A stretch of DNA of 64,000 nucleotides from Kuafuiihalomonas sp039024635 (GTDB lineage: Bacteria; Myxococcota; Kuafuiibacteriia; Kuafuiibacteriales; Kuafuiibacteriaceae). The stretch lies in the NCBI GenBank assembly GCA_039024635.1, contig JBCCQA010000007.1, forward strand, positions 124,001-188,000, read 5' to 3'. The notes below the pieces were generated by a model that saw only the letters and a list, made by a program, of their open reading frames with translations, did not search any database and had not been told where the DNA came from. Within the stretch, counting starts at the first letter, position 1. Every line of letters starts with the position of its first letter. Of this stretch, positions 25,556 to 33,545 are shown piece after piece. Both the position numbers and the translations under genes were made by a program.

Positions 25556-27046
25556 ATGAGGTATGCAGTCTGGCTTTCAGCCTTCGGGATCGCTTGTTCA
25601 GGTGAGGCACCCAACTTGGAGCTCGAAGAAGCCCAGTCTTTTGTGAGCCAGACCTGTCAGCCCACGGAGGAGATTCAGGACGTTCACTTTGGGAGCTTTG
25701 CCGGCCTTTCCTTGGAGGCTCTTCTGGCCCAGGACTTTCCTCTCGAGCTTGCGGCTCCCATCAGCGCGATCGAGATCTTGACCGAGCGCGGCTTTCAGAT
25801 GCTCCCGCCCTGCTGTGAGGGTCCAGCTTGTCTTCAGACCATGGTGGGCATGATCGACGAGGGCTCGCCGAGGCGGAGCATGCTCGTGGGCGTGAACGCT
25901 CGCGTCCCGCCTACGCCTCCTCCGGCCATCGACGTCGTCGTGGTCTTGGACGTGTCCGCCTCCCTTCGGACCCCAGAGGTCGAGAATGCGATTCGGCTTG
26001 GTCTCGGCGGGCTGGCCGACGAGTTGAGACCAGAAGACCGACTGGCCCTGGTTACCTTTCGCGGCAATATCGAACTCGCCGTCCCGCTCGACTTCGTTGC
26101 TGACGTCGGGCGCCAGTTCAAGCGGGAAGTGGGCAAGGTCCGATTCGGCGGGTCCACGGATCTGCTCAACGGTCTCGTCGTTGGCTTTCAGCACGCGCGT
26201 GAACACTTCGATCCAAGCCGGCCGAGCACGGTCTTGTTGGTGACCGACGGCAACCCGTCCTTCGGAAATTCGAGCGCGGCGGACATCACGCGAGCCCTCT
26301 CCTTTGGACTCAGCGACGGCATTCTTCTCTCGACCTTTGTGGTTGGCGAGCAAGCGACTGACGCCGTCCTCCGAGACGTCGTCGAGTCTTCAGGTGGCGA
26401 CCTCGAAGTCGTGGACCCGGCCCTGCTTCCCGAAGTTTTGGAGCGAGCGGCGGGCCTCGGGCTTCGGCCTTTGGTTCAAAATCTGGAGCTTCAGGTTGAG
26501 CTGGCCGGCGTGGAGCGCGTCCTCGCGATCGGGGCCAAAGAAGCGGTCGCCTCGGCCAACAGCTTCACCCTCGCCCGGGACGTCGTGGTGCGCACGCCGA
26601 CAGGCCGCACTCGGAGCCCAGGCTTCGGAGGAGCGGGCGGGCCCTTCGTGTGGATCGAGTACGAAGCCGACGCGGCGTTCGAGCCTCGGGCCTTGGTGCG
26701 CCTTCGCTACCAAGACCTAGATGGTCGGACCTGGAGCTTCGAAGAGGAGCGAGCACTGGTTCTCGAGCGTCCTGGTGAGCCTTCGGCCTTCGACCCGCCG
26801 GAGATGGCGCAGAACGTCCTGCGACGTGACTTTGCCGAAGCGGTGAGCGATGCGCTTGCCAGTCGGAATTCGGACCAGGCTGCAGCCGTGCTCTTGGACT
26901 TGGAGGCACGATTCGAAGACTTCTTGGCCCCTCGACCTCCGACGGCCATAGCGGAACAAGACTTGGCGGCCTTGCGAGGGCTGCTGGCCCGAAGCTCCTC
27001 CAATGTGTCGATCGAGACGGAATTCGACGCCTGGCCAGGCACCTGA
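25556..27046 (+). CDS. VWA-domain exported protein
   Basis: A 496-residue protein with a signal peptide ending near FGIACSG (weak lipobox). The von Willebrand A domain spans about residues 120-300: the MIDAS motif is DVSAS in VVVVLDVSASLRTPE, and VTDGNPSFGNSS gives the later metal-binding region. Family members are surface proteins that bind protein partners through Mg2+. The ATG at 25556 gives the best signal peptide; a GTG at 25529 preceded by a GGGGG-rich tract is an alternative. It is convergent with the fasciclin gene. No partner can be named. Confidence 0.85.
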   Translation: MRYAVWLSAFGIACSGEAPNLELEEAQSFVSQTCQPTEEIQDVHFGSFAGLSLEALLAQDFPLELAAPISAIEILTERGFQMLPPCCEGPACLQTMVGMIDEGSPRRSMLVGVNARVPPTPPPAIDVVVVLDVSASLRTPEVENAIRLGLGGLADELRPEDRLALVTFRGNIELAVPLDFVADVGRQFKREVGKVRFGGSTDLLNGLVVGFQHAREHFDPSRPSTVLLVTDGNPSFGNSSAADITRALSFGLSDGILLSTFVVGEQATDAVLRDVVESSGGDLEVVDPALLPEVLERAAGLGLRPLVQNLELQVELAGVERVLAIGAKEAVASANSFTLARDVVVRTPTGRTRSPGFGGAGGPFVWIEYEADAAFEPRALVRLRYQDLDGRTWSFEEERALVLERPGEPSAFDPPEMAQNVLRRDFAEAVSDALASRNSDQAAAVLLDLEARFEDFLAPRPPTAIAEQDLAALRGLLARSSSNVSIETEFDAWPGT

Positions 27047-27070
27047 GGAAAGGAAGGACGGCGGCCCCGC

Positions 27071-27105
27071 CCGCTGGGAGCGGAGCCGCATGAGGCCGAG
27101 CCTCA
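27071..27105. terminator. Pair of hairpins between convergent genes
   Basis: Two perfect inverted repeats lie in the 56-base gap and the end of the minus-strand gene: CCGCT-GGG-AGCGG at 27071-27083 and TGAGGC-CGA-GCCTCA at 27091-27105, the latter covering the stop codon of the fasciclin gene. No T-tract follows, so strong intrinsic termination is uncertain. Confidence 0.45.
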
Positions 27106-29391
27106 GGGGAGGTTAGGAACGAGGACCGCGTCGATGACGTGGACCACGCCGCTAGTGGTGCGGATGTCGGCCGAGCTCACGCGAGCCACGTTGCCGTTGG
27201 AGTCGCGGAAGCCCGCGCCCTGAGCGTCGACGACAACGGTCAATGTCTCACCGGAAGCGGTGGGCACGATGGCGCCGTCCACCAGACCCGTCGACAGCAC
27301 CTGACCAGGGATGACGTGGTACTGAAGCACGAAGTCCAGGTCCGACTGACCCAAGCCGGCCACGACGCCGGCCGCGTCGTCGAAGGCCTGATTGGTCGGA
27401 GCGAGCACCGTAATGGGCGCGTCCCCGTTGGTCAGCGTCTGGGGATCCAGGGCGGCCGGGATCGCGGCCGAGGCCTGGGTTGTGACGACGTCGACCAGGG
27501 TGCTCAGGATCGGCGTCGCGTTGGCGGCCTGCAGCGTGGTCGGGGGCACGATGACGGCGTCCAGCACGTGGATGATCCCGTTCTGGGCCGGCACGTCGGC
27601 CGCGCCGATGGCGGCACCGCCGGCTGTCGGTACCGGGCCGCTGGTGTCGAATTCGTAGTTGATGTTGGCCAAGGTGTCGAAGTCACCTGCCGCGGTCAGC
27701 GCCGCCGCGTCCTCAATCGAGCCCACCACGTGGGAGAGCAGGATGTTGGCCACGACGTCGGCGTCGACGTTGGCGAGGTTGATCCCCAAGTCAGTGAAGG
27801 CTTGGTTGGTGGGCGCAAAGACCGTCAGCTCGGCGCCAGGGTCGGCGACGGCCGGCGCGAGGCCGGTCGCGGCGAGGGCACCGTTGAGGGTCGAGAGCTC
27901 AGGCCGAAGCGAAGCGCGGGTGGCGATGGTGAACTCGGGAAGGAGCACACCATCGATGACGTGCACGACGCCGTCGAGGGCGCGAACGTCGTTCACGGCT
28001 GTCACGGTGACCAGGTTGCCCTGACCGTCTTCGAGCTGAATGCCGCCGTTGCCGTCGAGGCGCACGGTGACCGTGGCCCCCTGAAGGGCGGTGGGGAGAA
28101 CCTGTCCGTCGGTGAGGTCGCCGCCCAGCGCGAAGGCGGGGACGACGTGATAGGCCAAGACGGCGTCGAGCTCTTCCTGACTAAGCGTGGTGGCGAGGGC
28201 CGTGATCTGACCGAAGGCATCGTCGGTGGGGGCAAAGACGGTGATGGGTGCAGCACCGTTGAGAACATCGGGGGCTAGGGCGTCCCGGATGGCCTGGGAA
28301 GCGCCGTTGACCACCAGATCAGCGAGCGTGCTCAGAGTCGGAACCGAGCCGGCGACGGCGAGAATGCTCGGCGGCACGATGACTTCGGCCATTACGTGCA
28401 CGATCCCGTTGCTGGCCCGCAGGTCGGGCATGGCGATGGCGGCGCCGCCCACGGTGGGCGGAACGGCGGCGCCGTCGAAGGGCAGGGTGAGGTTGGCGAG
28501 GCTTGCGAATTCGCCAGAGGCGGTCAGGGTGGCGGCGTCCTGTGCTCCGGCGCCGAGGTGGGCCAGGAGGATGTTGGTCAGAACATCATCGTCCAGGCCC
28601 ATGAGGTCGACCTGGAGGTTGGTGAACGCGGTGTCGGTGGGCGCAAAGACCGTGAGGTCGGCATCGTCGTCGGCGAGTGCGCCGACGAGTCCGGTGCGGG
28701 TGGCGGCCGAGACCAAGGTCGAGAAGTCGGGGCTGCCGGTGGCGAGATCTGCCAGGCTTGGGGCCTCCCCCGAAGCGTCAAAGCCCTCGTAGAACAGAAC
28801 ACCGTCGATGACGTGAACGACGCCGTTCGTGGCAAAGACGTCGGCGAGCGCGACCCGTCGGACGTTGTCTTGGGCATCGGTCACCGAGACGGTGGTGCCG
28901 GAGGGGGCGGTCGTGAAAGTCTGGACCTCGCCGTCCATGGGCTGGAACGCCGAGGATCGTTCTGCCTCCATGCCGACCAGCTCAGCCGCTTCGAGCCCGT
29001 CGCCGGGGATGACGTGGTAGAGCAGAAGGTCACGCAGTTCCTCGGGGTCGGCGGCCAGGCGGTCCAGGACTCCTTGGGGCAGGGCCGCGAAGGCCGCATT
29101 GGTGGGGGCAAAGACCGTGAAGGTCTCCATCTCGTCCTCCAAAGTGCTCACGAGATTCGCGTCGACCACGAGCTGGGCGAGGGTGCTCAGGTCCTGGGTG
29201 GCTTGGGCCAGCTCCACGATGTTGGAGGTGGGACCGCCGTTGCCGTTGCCGCTGCCGTTGCCGTTCCCGCTCCCGTTGCCGGAGCTGTTGCCGCTGCCAT
29301 TGCCGCCGGTAGAGGTGCCGTTGTTCTCGTCCTCGCCACACGCGACCGCGAGAGGCAGGAAAAGAAGAGGAAGAAGCTTTTTGATGTACAT
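27103..29391 (-). CDS. Lipoprotein with five fasciclin (FAS1) domains
   Basis: A 762-residue surface lipoprotein: LLFLPLAVACGEDEN contains the lipobox (AVAC). A low-complexity Gly/Asn/Ser linker (about residues 25-52) follows, then five FAS1 domains of about 130-145 residues, each with the H1 motif in the form FTVFAPT or TVLAPT and the H2 motif GVVHVIDGVL or GIIHVLDAVI. FAS1 domains mediate adhesion or matrix binding. Most bacterial FAS1 proteins have one or two domains, so five is a long form. The linker DNA (about 29235-29310) is an imperfect repeat of codons for Gly-Asn/Gly-Ser, prone to length change. Confidence 0.93.
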   Translation of the reverse strand: MYIKKLLPLLFLPLAVACGEDENNGTSTGGNGSGNSSGNGSGNGNGSGNGNGGPTSNIVELAQATQDLSTLAQLVVDANLVSTLEDEMETFTVFAPTNAAFAALPQGVLDRLAADPEELRDLLLYHVIPGDGLEAAELVGMEAERSSAFQPMDGEVQTFTTAPSGTTVSVTDAQDNVRRVALADVFATNGVVHVIDGVLFYEGFDASGEAPSLADLATGSPDFSTLVSAATRTGLVGALADDDADLTVFAPTDTAFTNLQVDLMGLDDDVLTNILLAHLGAGAQDAATLTASGEFASLANLTLPFDGAAVPPTVGGAAIAMPDLRASNGIVHVMAEVIVPPSILAVAGSVPTLSTLADLVVNGASQAIRDALAPDVLNGAAPITVFAPTDDAFGQITALATTLSQEELDAVLAYHVVPAFALGGDLTDGQVLPTALQGATVTVRLDGNGGIQLEDGQGNLVTVTAVNDVRALDGVVHVIDGVLLPEFTIATRASLRPELSTLNGALAATGLAPAVADPGAELTVFAPTNQAFTDLGINLANVDADVVANILLSHVVGSIEDAAALTAAGDFDTLANINYEFDTSGPVPTAGGAAIGAADVPAQNGIIHVLDAVIVPPTTLQAANATPILSTLVDVVTTQASAAIPAALDPQTLTNGDAPITVLAPTNQAFDDAAGVVAGLGQSDLDFVLQYHVIPGQVLSTGLVDGAIVPTASGETLTVVVDAQGAGFRDSNGNVARVSSADIRTTSGVVHVIDAVLVPNLP

Positions 29392-29615
29392 GCAGACTCC
29401 TTCGGAGCCCTTGCTGGCCCCGAGCTAAGGGGAATAGCAATTCCCCGGTCCAATTGATGGCCGGAGCCACGTGAGCCCAGCCGCTGGTCTGCCCTTCGCC
29501 GAAGTGGTCGATTTGGATGCATCAAAGATCGATTTTTTTCCAACGCTAGTGATTTCAGGGACTTATAACGAAGTCTGCCAACGCCGTTCTGGCGGTTAGG
29601 GCGGTTTCCATTGGA

Positions 29616-30986
29616 GTGAGGGGCCATTCAGTCGACAGTCCGGCGGTGGAAAAGGGCCCCATCGAAACCCACTGGTTCTCGCGCTCCTCTCGCCTCGTGA
29701 ACATGGCGGCCAAGGTCGCGACCAAGGAGGTTCGGCAGCGGATTTCGGGGCGTTTCCAGGCTTCGATGGAGCGACTTCAGGCCAGCGAAGTCATGACGCG
29801 GGTCGAGCAGGCCAAGCTGATCGCGGAGACCCTCGGCCAGCTGAAGGGCGCGGTTATGAAGGCGGGCCAGCTCCTTTCTTTGGACGCCAGCGACTTCCTT
29901 CCACCAGAGGCAGTCGAAGTCCTATCCAAGCTTCAATCCCAGGCCGATCCGATTCCCTTCGAAGACCTGAAGATGGTACTCCGCGAAGACTTGGGCCAGA
30001 CCTGGCGAGATCGCTTTCAACTGTTCGACGAATCGCCCGCCGCCTCGGCCTCTATTGGCCAGGTGCACAAGGGTGTGGTCGAGGGCGTCCCGGTCGCGGT
30101 CAAGGTTCAGTATCCAGGCGTCGCCGAGTCGGTGGACAGCGACATCGACGCCCTACGCCGGCTGGCAGGGGCCTGGCTGTCGGTCTCCGGACGCCGAATC
30201 GACATGGCGGAGACCTTCGAGGAGCTTCGGTCCATCCTCCACCAGGAGACCGACTACTGGACCGAGCGGCAGGCGCTGGAGCGCTATCGGCGCCTGGTCG
30301 GCGACGATGGCCGCTACGTCGTTCCGCGAAGCTTGGAAGAGGCCAGCGGCCGCCGAGTGCTGACCATGGAGTGGATCGATGGCGAGCCGCTGGTCGACTG
30401 GATCAAGCGCGACCCAAGCTGGGAAGAGCGTGAGCGTGTGGCTCGGGCTCTGCTCGACCTCTACTGCAAGGAGTTCTTCGAGTGGGGCTTCGTTCAGACG
30501 GATCCCAACCCCGGTAACTTCGCCATCACCGAGGACGGTCGGATCGTCCTCTTGGACATGGGCGCAGCCCTGGAATACTCCGACGAGTTCCGAGAGAGCT
30601 ACGTGGGCCTTCTGCGCGTGATCCGTCGAGGCGAGACCGAGGAGATCGTCCAGGCTGGTATCGACTTCGGGCTCATCGATCCTCGAGAGGGCCCGGATGT
30701 CAGGGCTTCCTTCGCCCAGCTCCTGACCGAAGCGGCCAAGCCCTTCGATCCCGAGCTTCAGCCCTTCCAGTTCAACGACGAAGACTTCGCGGCCGGAGCT
30801 CGCGCCGTCGGGACCAAGTTCGCCACTAGCCTGCGCTACTCGCCCCCACCACGAAAACTCCTCTTCCTGCATCGAAAGCTGGGCGGGCTGTTCAACTTTC
30901 TTCGTCGGCTCGACGTCCCCATCGATCTGCGGCCCTACTGGCAGCAGATGGTCGGTACCGAGCTCGAAGCCCAACAAGCGGTCTGA
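29616..30986 (+). CDS. ABC1/UbiB-family atypical kinase
   Basis: A 456-residue member of the AarF/ADCK/UbiB family. The family KxGQ motif is MKAGQLLS, the Ala-rich nucleotide loop is PAASASIGQVHKG, the Lys is in VAVKVQYPG, and the catalytic/metal region is QTDPNPGNFAI with LLDMGA as the DFG equivalent. Members support ubiquinone biosynthesis or other lipid metabolism. There is no C-terminal membrane pair, as seen in UbiB itself. The start is uncertain (GTG at 29616; GTG at 29646 or ATG at 29704 possible). It stands alone, after a 224-base gap that includes an AT-rich run near 29530. Confidence 0.9.
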   Translation: MRGHSVDSPAVEKGPIETHWFSRSSRLVNMAAKVATKEVRQRISGRFQASMERLQASEVMTRVEQAKLIAETLGQLKGAVMKAGQLLSLDASDFLPPEAVEVLSKLQSQADPIPFEDLKMVLREDLGQTWRDRFQLFDESPAASASIGQVHKGVVEGVPVAVKVQYPGVAESVDSDIDALRRLAGAWLSVSGRRIDMAETFEELRSILHQETDYWTERQALERYRRLVGDDGRYVVPRSLEEASGRRVLTMEWIDGEPLVDWIKRDPSWEERERVARALLDLYCKEFFEWGFVQTDPNPGNFAITEDGRIVLLDMGAALEYSDEFRESYVGLLRVIRRGETEEIVQAGIDFGLIDPREGPDVRASFAQLLTEAAKPFDPELQPFQFNDEDFAAGARAVGTKFATSLRYSPPPRKLLFLHRKLGGLFNFLRRLDVPIDLRPYWQQMVGTELEAQQAV

Positions 30987-31102
30987 AGGCGGCTCGCCTG
31001 AGAGAGCTCGTCCCGAGGACGCGCTGCCCGAAAGAGCCAACGTAATGCCAGAGTGTCGAAGCGCTCGACAGTTGCTCCGCGAGCCGACCATGCTTCGCTT
31101 CT

Positions 31103-32098
31103 ATGGCTCCCGCGGCGTCGTGGCTCTTCCTGCTCACTGCGCTCTTTCCGCCCGAAGAGGGCGGCCTGAACTTGGGGCGTCTTCGAAAGGTGTACGGAGC
31201 GGTTCGGACAGCCGAACAGCCCCTTCGTGAGGCTCGAGTGGCCCAGCTCGTCCGCGTTCTGGAGCTGCTGGAGACGAGCGACTCCAAGCCTGCAGTTCGC
31301 GCTGCGGAGGAGCTTCGCGCGCTTGAAGTTGAGGAAGGCCAAGCTGACGATCTCGGGCTCAGCCTGGCCGCCCGGGCAGAGATCCGACTGACGACAGGAC
31401 GAACCAGTTTTGAGGTCCGCCTGCAGGAAGGCGGCGACGAATTCGTCACCGAGTGGCGCTATGAGACGCCTCAGGGCTGGCGGCTCGAGTACACGGTCCA
31501 GTCCAAAGAGGGCGGCATCATCGAAAGCCTGACCGGGACCGATGCTCTGAGCAAGGACCGCTTCCGCCACTTCCAGATGCGGCTGGGTTCGTCCGAAGCG
31601 CTGGAGGCGCTGAAGACGCTCTTGGCGCCGCTTCTGACGGAACTCGAACACGAGCTAAAGCCCCTGATCGATCTTCCCGTCGCCTTTGCCGAAGAGCTCG
31701 ACGCGAGTTTGGCCCATCTACCCGAGGACCTGGCAGCCAAGCGACAAGAGACCAGGGCCGCTCTGGTCGAGGTCGCCCAGCCGGCGTCTTCGATTCGGTT
31801 TTCGCCGGGCTTCTTCGCAACCTCGGGCCCTCGCGAATCGAGGTACGCCCATCTGGACCATCTGCGTTGCTGGCTCGGCGAGCCCGACGGGCATCCCTAT
31901 TGCCAGCTGGTCTTCAAAGACGTCGTCTTCAGCATTCAGGACTACGGCGGCTTCTATCGCAAGCTGTGCTGGGAAGACGGGACCTGCCTCTTCGACAGCG
32001 TCACGGCCGACGAGGGACGCCGGGTCCGGCTACGACGACCTACCTCTGACGGGAGGAACGAGTCGGAAGACCTGCTCGTCGAGCGCCCCGACCAGTAG
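31103..32098 (+). CDS. Hypothetical exported protein
   Basis: A 331-residue protein of unknown family. A short hydrophobic N-terminus (ASWLFLLTALF) suggests a signal peptide or anchor. A helical region (about 30-95, LRKVYGAVRTAEQPLREARV) is followed by a central beta/alpha region and a C-terminal domain of about 100 residues with three Cys (CWLGEPDG, HPYCQLVF, LCWEDGTC). No enzyme motif is seen. Codon use is like its neighbours. It is 20 bases from the end of the convergent VWA pseudogene. Confidence 0.6.
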   Translation: MAPAASWLFLLTALFPPEEGGLNLGRLRKVYGAVRTAEQPLREARVAQLVRVLELLETSDSKPAVRAAEELRALEVEEGQADDLGLSLAARAEIRLTTGRTSFEVRLQEGGDEFVTEWRYETPQGWRLEYTVQSKEGGIIESLTGTDALSKDRFRHFQMRLGSSEALEALKTLLAPLLTELEHELKPLIDLPVAFAEELDASLAHLPEDLAAKRQETRAALVEVAQPASSIRFSPGFFATSGPRESRYAHLDHLRCWLGEPDGHPYCQLVFKDVVFSIQDYGGFYRKLCWEDGTCLFDSVTADEGRRVRLRRPTSDGRNESEDLLVERPDQ

Positions 32099-32118
32099 GG
32101 TGTTTGCGCCCAACGCGC

Positions 32119-32693
32119 TCAGCGGGGAGGGCAGTCGTCGGCGTCATAGCGGACGAGGATCTCACTTCCCGGCGGCGGCTCTACGAGGTTAGCGAAGCTG
32201 ATCGAGTTGGTCGAAAAGTCGTAGCTCCACTGGAGCACCTGACCAGGGACGGGCGCCCGAGGAACGAAGGTCTCGTCCACGAAGACCTCGATGCTCTCTT
32301 CGACCGGCTGGTTGGTGAGGAACCTCCGAGAGCGGCAAAATCCAAGAGAAGTCAGGAAGAGCTCCTCCAGAGTCCGCGACCACTCGTGGGCGCAGATGTC
32401 CGCTTCCTGACCGCCAGCAAGTCGAGCGAGCTCGCTGACTCGGGGGCTGGGAAGAGCGCGAAGGGAGCCGTTCACGCAGCCATCCAAGCCGCCCGAAACA
32501 GCGTTGAAGCTGAAGAGCTGGCTGTTTCGGATACCCTTTATCCCAAGAAGCCGGTGCAGAGCTTCATCGACCGTGAGAAGCGACTGATACCTCGGCCATC
32601 CTCCGTGCCTTCGTCAGAGAGAGCCTGGGTCGCGCCATCCGAGCAGCCCTCGAAGAGGAGCCCCCAAAGCAGAACAGCCCAACGAATCCCCAT
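32119..32693 (-). pseudogene. Decayed VWA-type lipoprotein gene
   Basis: Two frames together resemble the two ends of one gene. The 5' piece (ATG at 32693, stop at 32538) encodes 51 residues starting MGIRWAVLLWGLLFEGCSDG, a lipoprotein-like signal. In a different frame, from about 32610 to 32119, runs the typical C-terminal end of Myxococcota VWA lipoproteins: LLGIKGIRNSQLFSFNAV, GGLDGCVNG, ICAHEWSRTLEEL, RRFLTNQPVEESIEVFVD and a WSYDFSTNSISFA segment, ending in a PPPGSEILVRYD tail. The whole central VWA domain (several hundred residues) is missing, so a large internal deletion plus frameshift is the simplest reading. Compare the intact VWA gene at 37492-39030. Confidence 0.65.
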
Positions 32694-33014
32694 GCCCTGA
32701 GTCACGCCATCTCCACAAAACCGTCACGAAATCTGCCGTCCCCCGCTCATGTAGGCGAAGAAGGCGATCAGCGGCGAATCGCGTGCGTCCGATGGCCAGG
32801 ACCATCAAGAGCGGTGAGCCCTGGTGTACCGACCACACAGCTCGGATTGTTTCCCGCCGGCGCACTCGACCGCCCTCGTGGTCCAGGGCCGCGTCTCTCG
32901 GTCCTGGGGCCTATCTAGCTCAGAGGCTTGTCCACCAGGACGGCCGATGACTCGACGGGAAACCGATCGAACCCCATGACCAGCACTCGCTCCCCTGCCG
33001 AGCGGGACACCGGA
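32694..33014. other. 321-base intergenic region
   Basis: No convincing gene is seen. On the minus strand a short open stretch (about 32915-33000) reads GERVLVMGFDRFPVES followed by SAVLVDKPLS and a stop, which looks protein-like but has no start of its own; it may be a gene remnant. No repeat or strong hairpin stands out. Confidence 0.4.
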
Positions 33015-33467
33015 CTAAGAGCAGGCGTCGGTGCACGCTTCAAAGCGTTCTTGGCAGTCGACGGAGCAGTCGCTGCATTGGGAGAAGGATCCCGAGGCAG
33101 GGACGCATGCAGACTCGCAGTCGAGTGCGGTCGTTTGGCAGATGTGGATGCAGCTGGCATCCGCGGGAGCAGGGTCATCGGAGTCGTTCCCGCAAGCTCC
33201 GAACAGGATTTCTTCACAGGCTTCGTTGCGGAGGCACTCCACGTCGAGCTCTGGATCGCCGATCTCGCAGACGGTCTGACGGAGCGCGAGCTGCTCGGAT
33301 TCGCTGCTGCTGAACTGGCTGCAGATGGACCCGCTCACGGCCCCTATCTGGAGCCCGCAGCGGTCGAGGAGATCCTGGATCACGTCTTCGCTGCAGGGAC
33401 TGTCGCTGCAGGCGACGCTGAAAGAAAACAGGGACAGCAAAGCGAGGTAGAGCGTGGTTCGAATCAT
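33015..33467 (-). CDS. Cys-rich small lipoprotein
   Basis: A 150-residue exported protein with signal peptide MIRTTLYLALLSLFSFSVAC, ending in a lipobox-like SVAC. The mature part has 17-18 Cys, in pairs spaced to form disulfides (CSEDVIQDLLDRC, CLRNEACEEILFGAC, CIHICQTTALDCESAC and a CSDCSVDC cluster). No family is recognised; it resembles other small Cys-rich myxobacterial surface proteins. The ATG at 33467 is chosen for the signal peptide; the open frame runs 48 bases further upstream. Confidence 0.72.
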   Translation of the reverse strand: MIRTTLYLALLSLFSFSVACSDSPCSEDVIQDLLDRCGLQIGAVSGSICSQFSSSESEQLALRQTVCEIGDPELDVECLRNEACEEILFGACGNDSDDPAPADASCIHICQTTALDCESACVPASGSFSQCSDCSVDCQERFEACTDACS

Positions 33468-33545
33468 AGCCCGGTCGTGCCATGGGACGGAGCGCCCAAA
33501 CCACCTCCACACCAAGCGTCATCGCGCGCACAGCGCGGCTGAGCG

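Noticed and set aside
27139..28278. Plus-strand open frame rich in Gly, Asp and His opposite the fasciclin gene
   Set aside because: It mirrors the repeats of the five FAS1 domains on the other strand.
29392..29615. Search for a tRNA or riboswitch in the gap before the ABC1 kinase
   Set aside because: No cloverleaf or T-loop sequence could be found; only an AT-rich run is seen.
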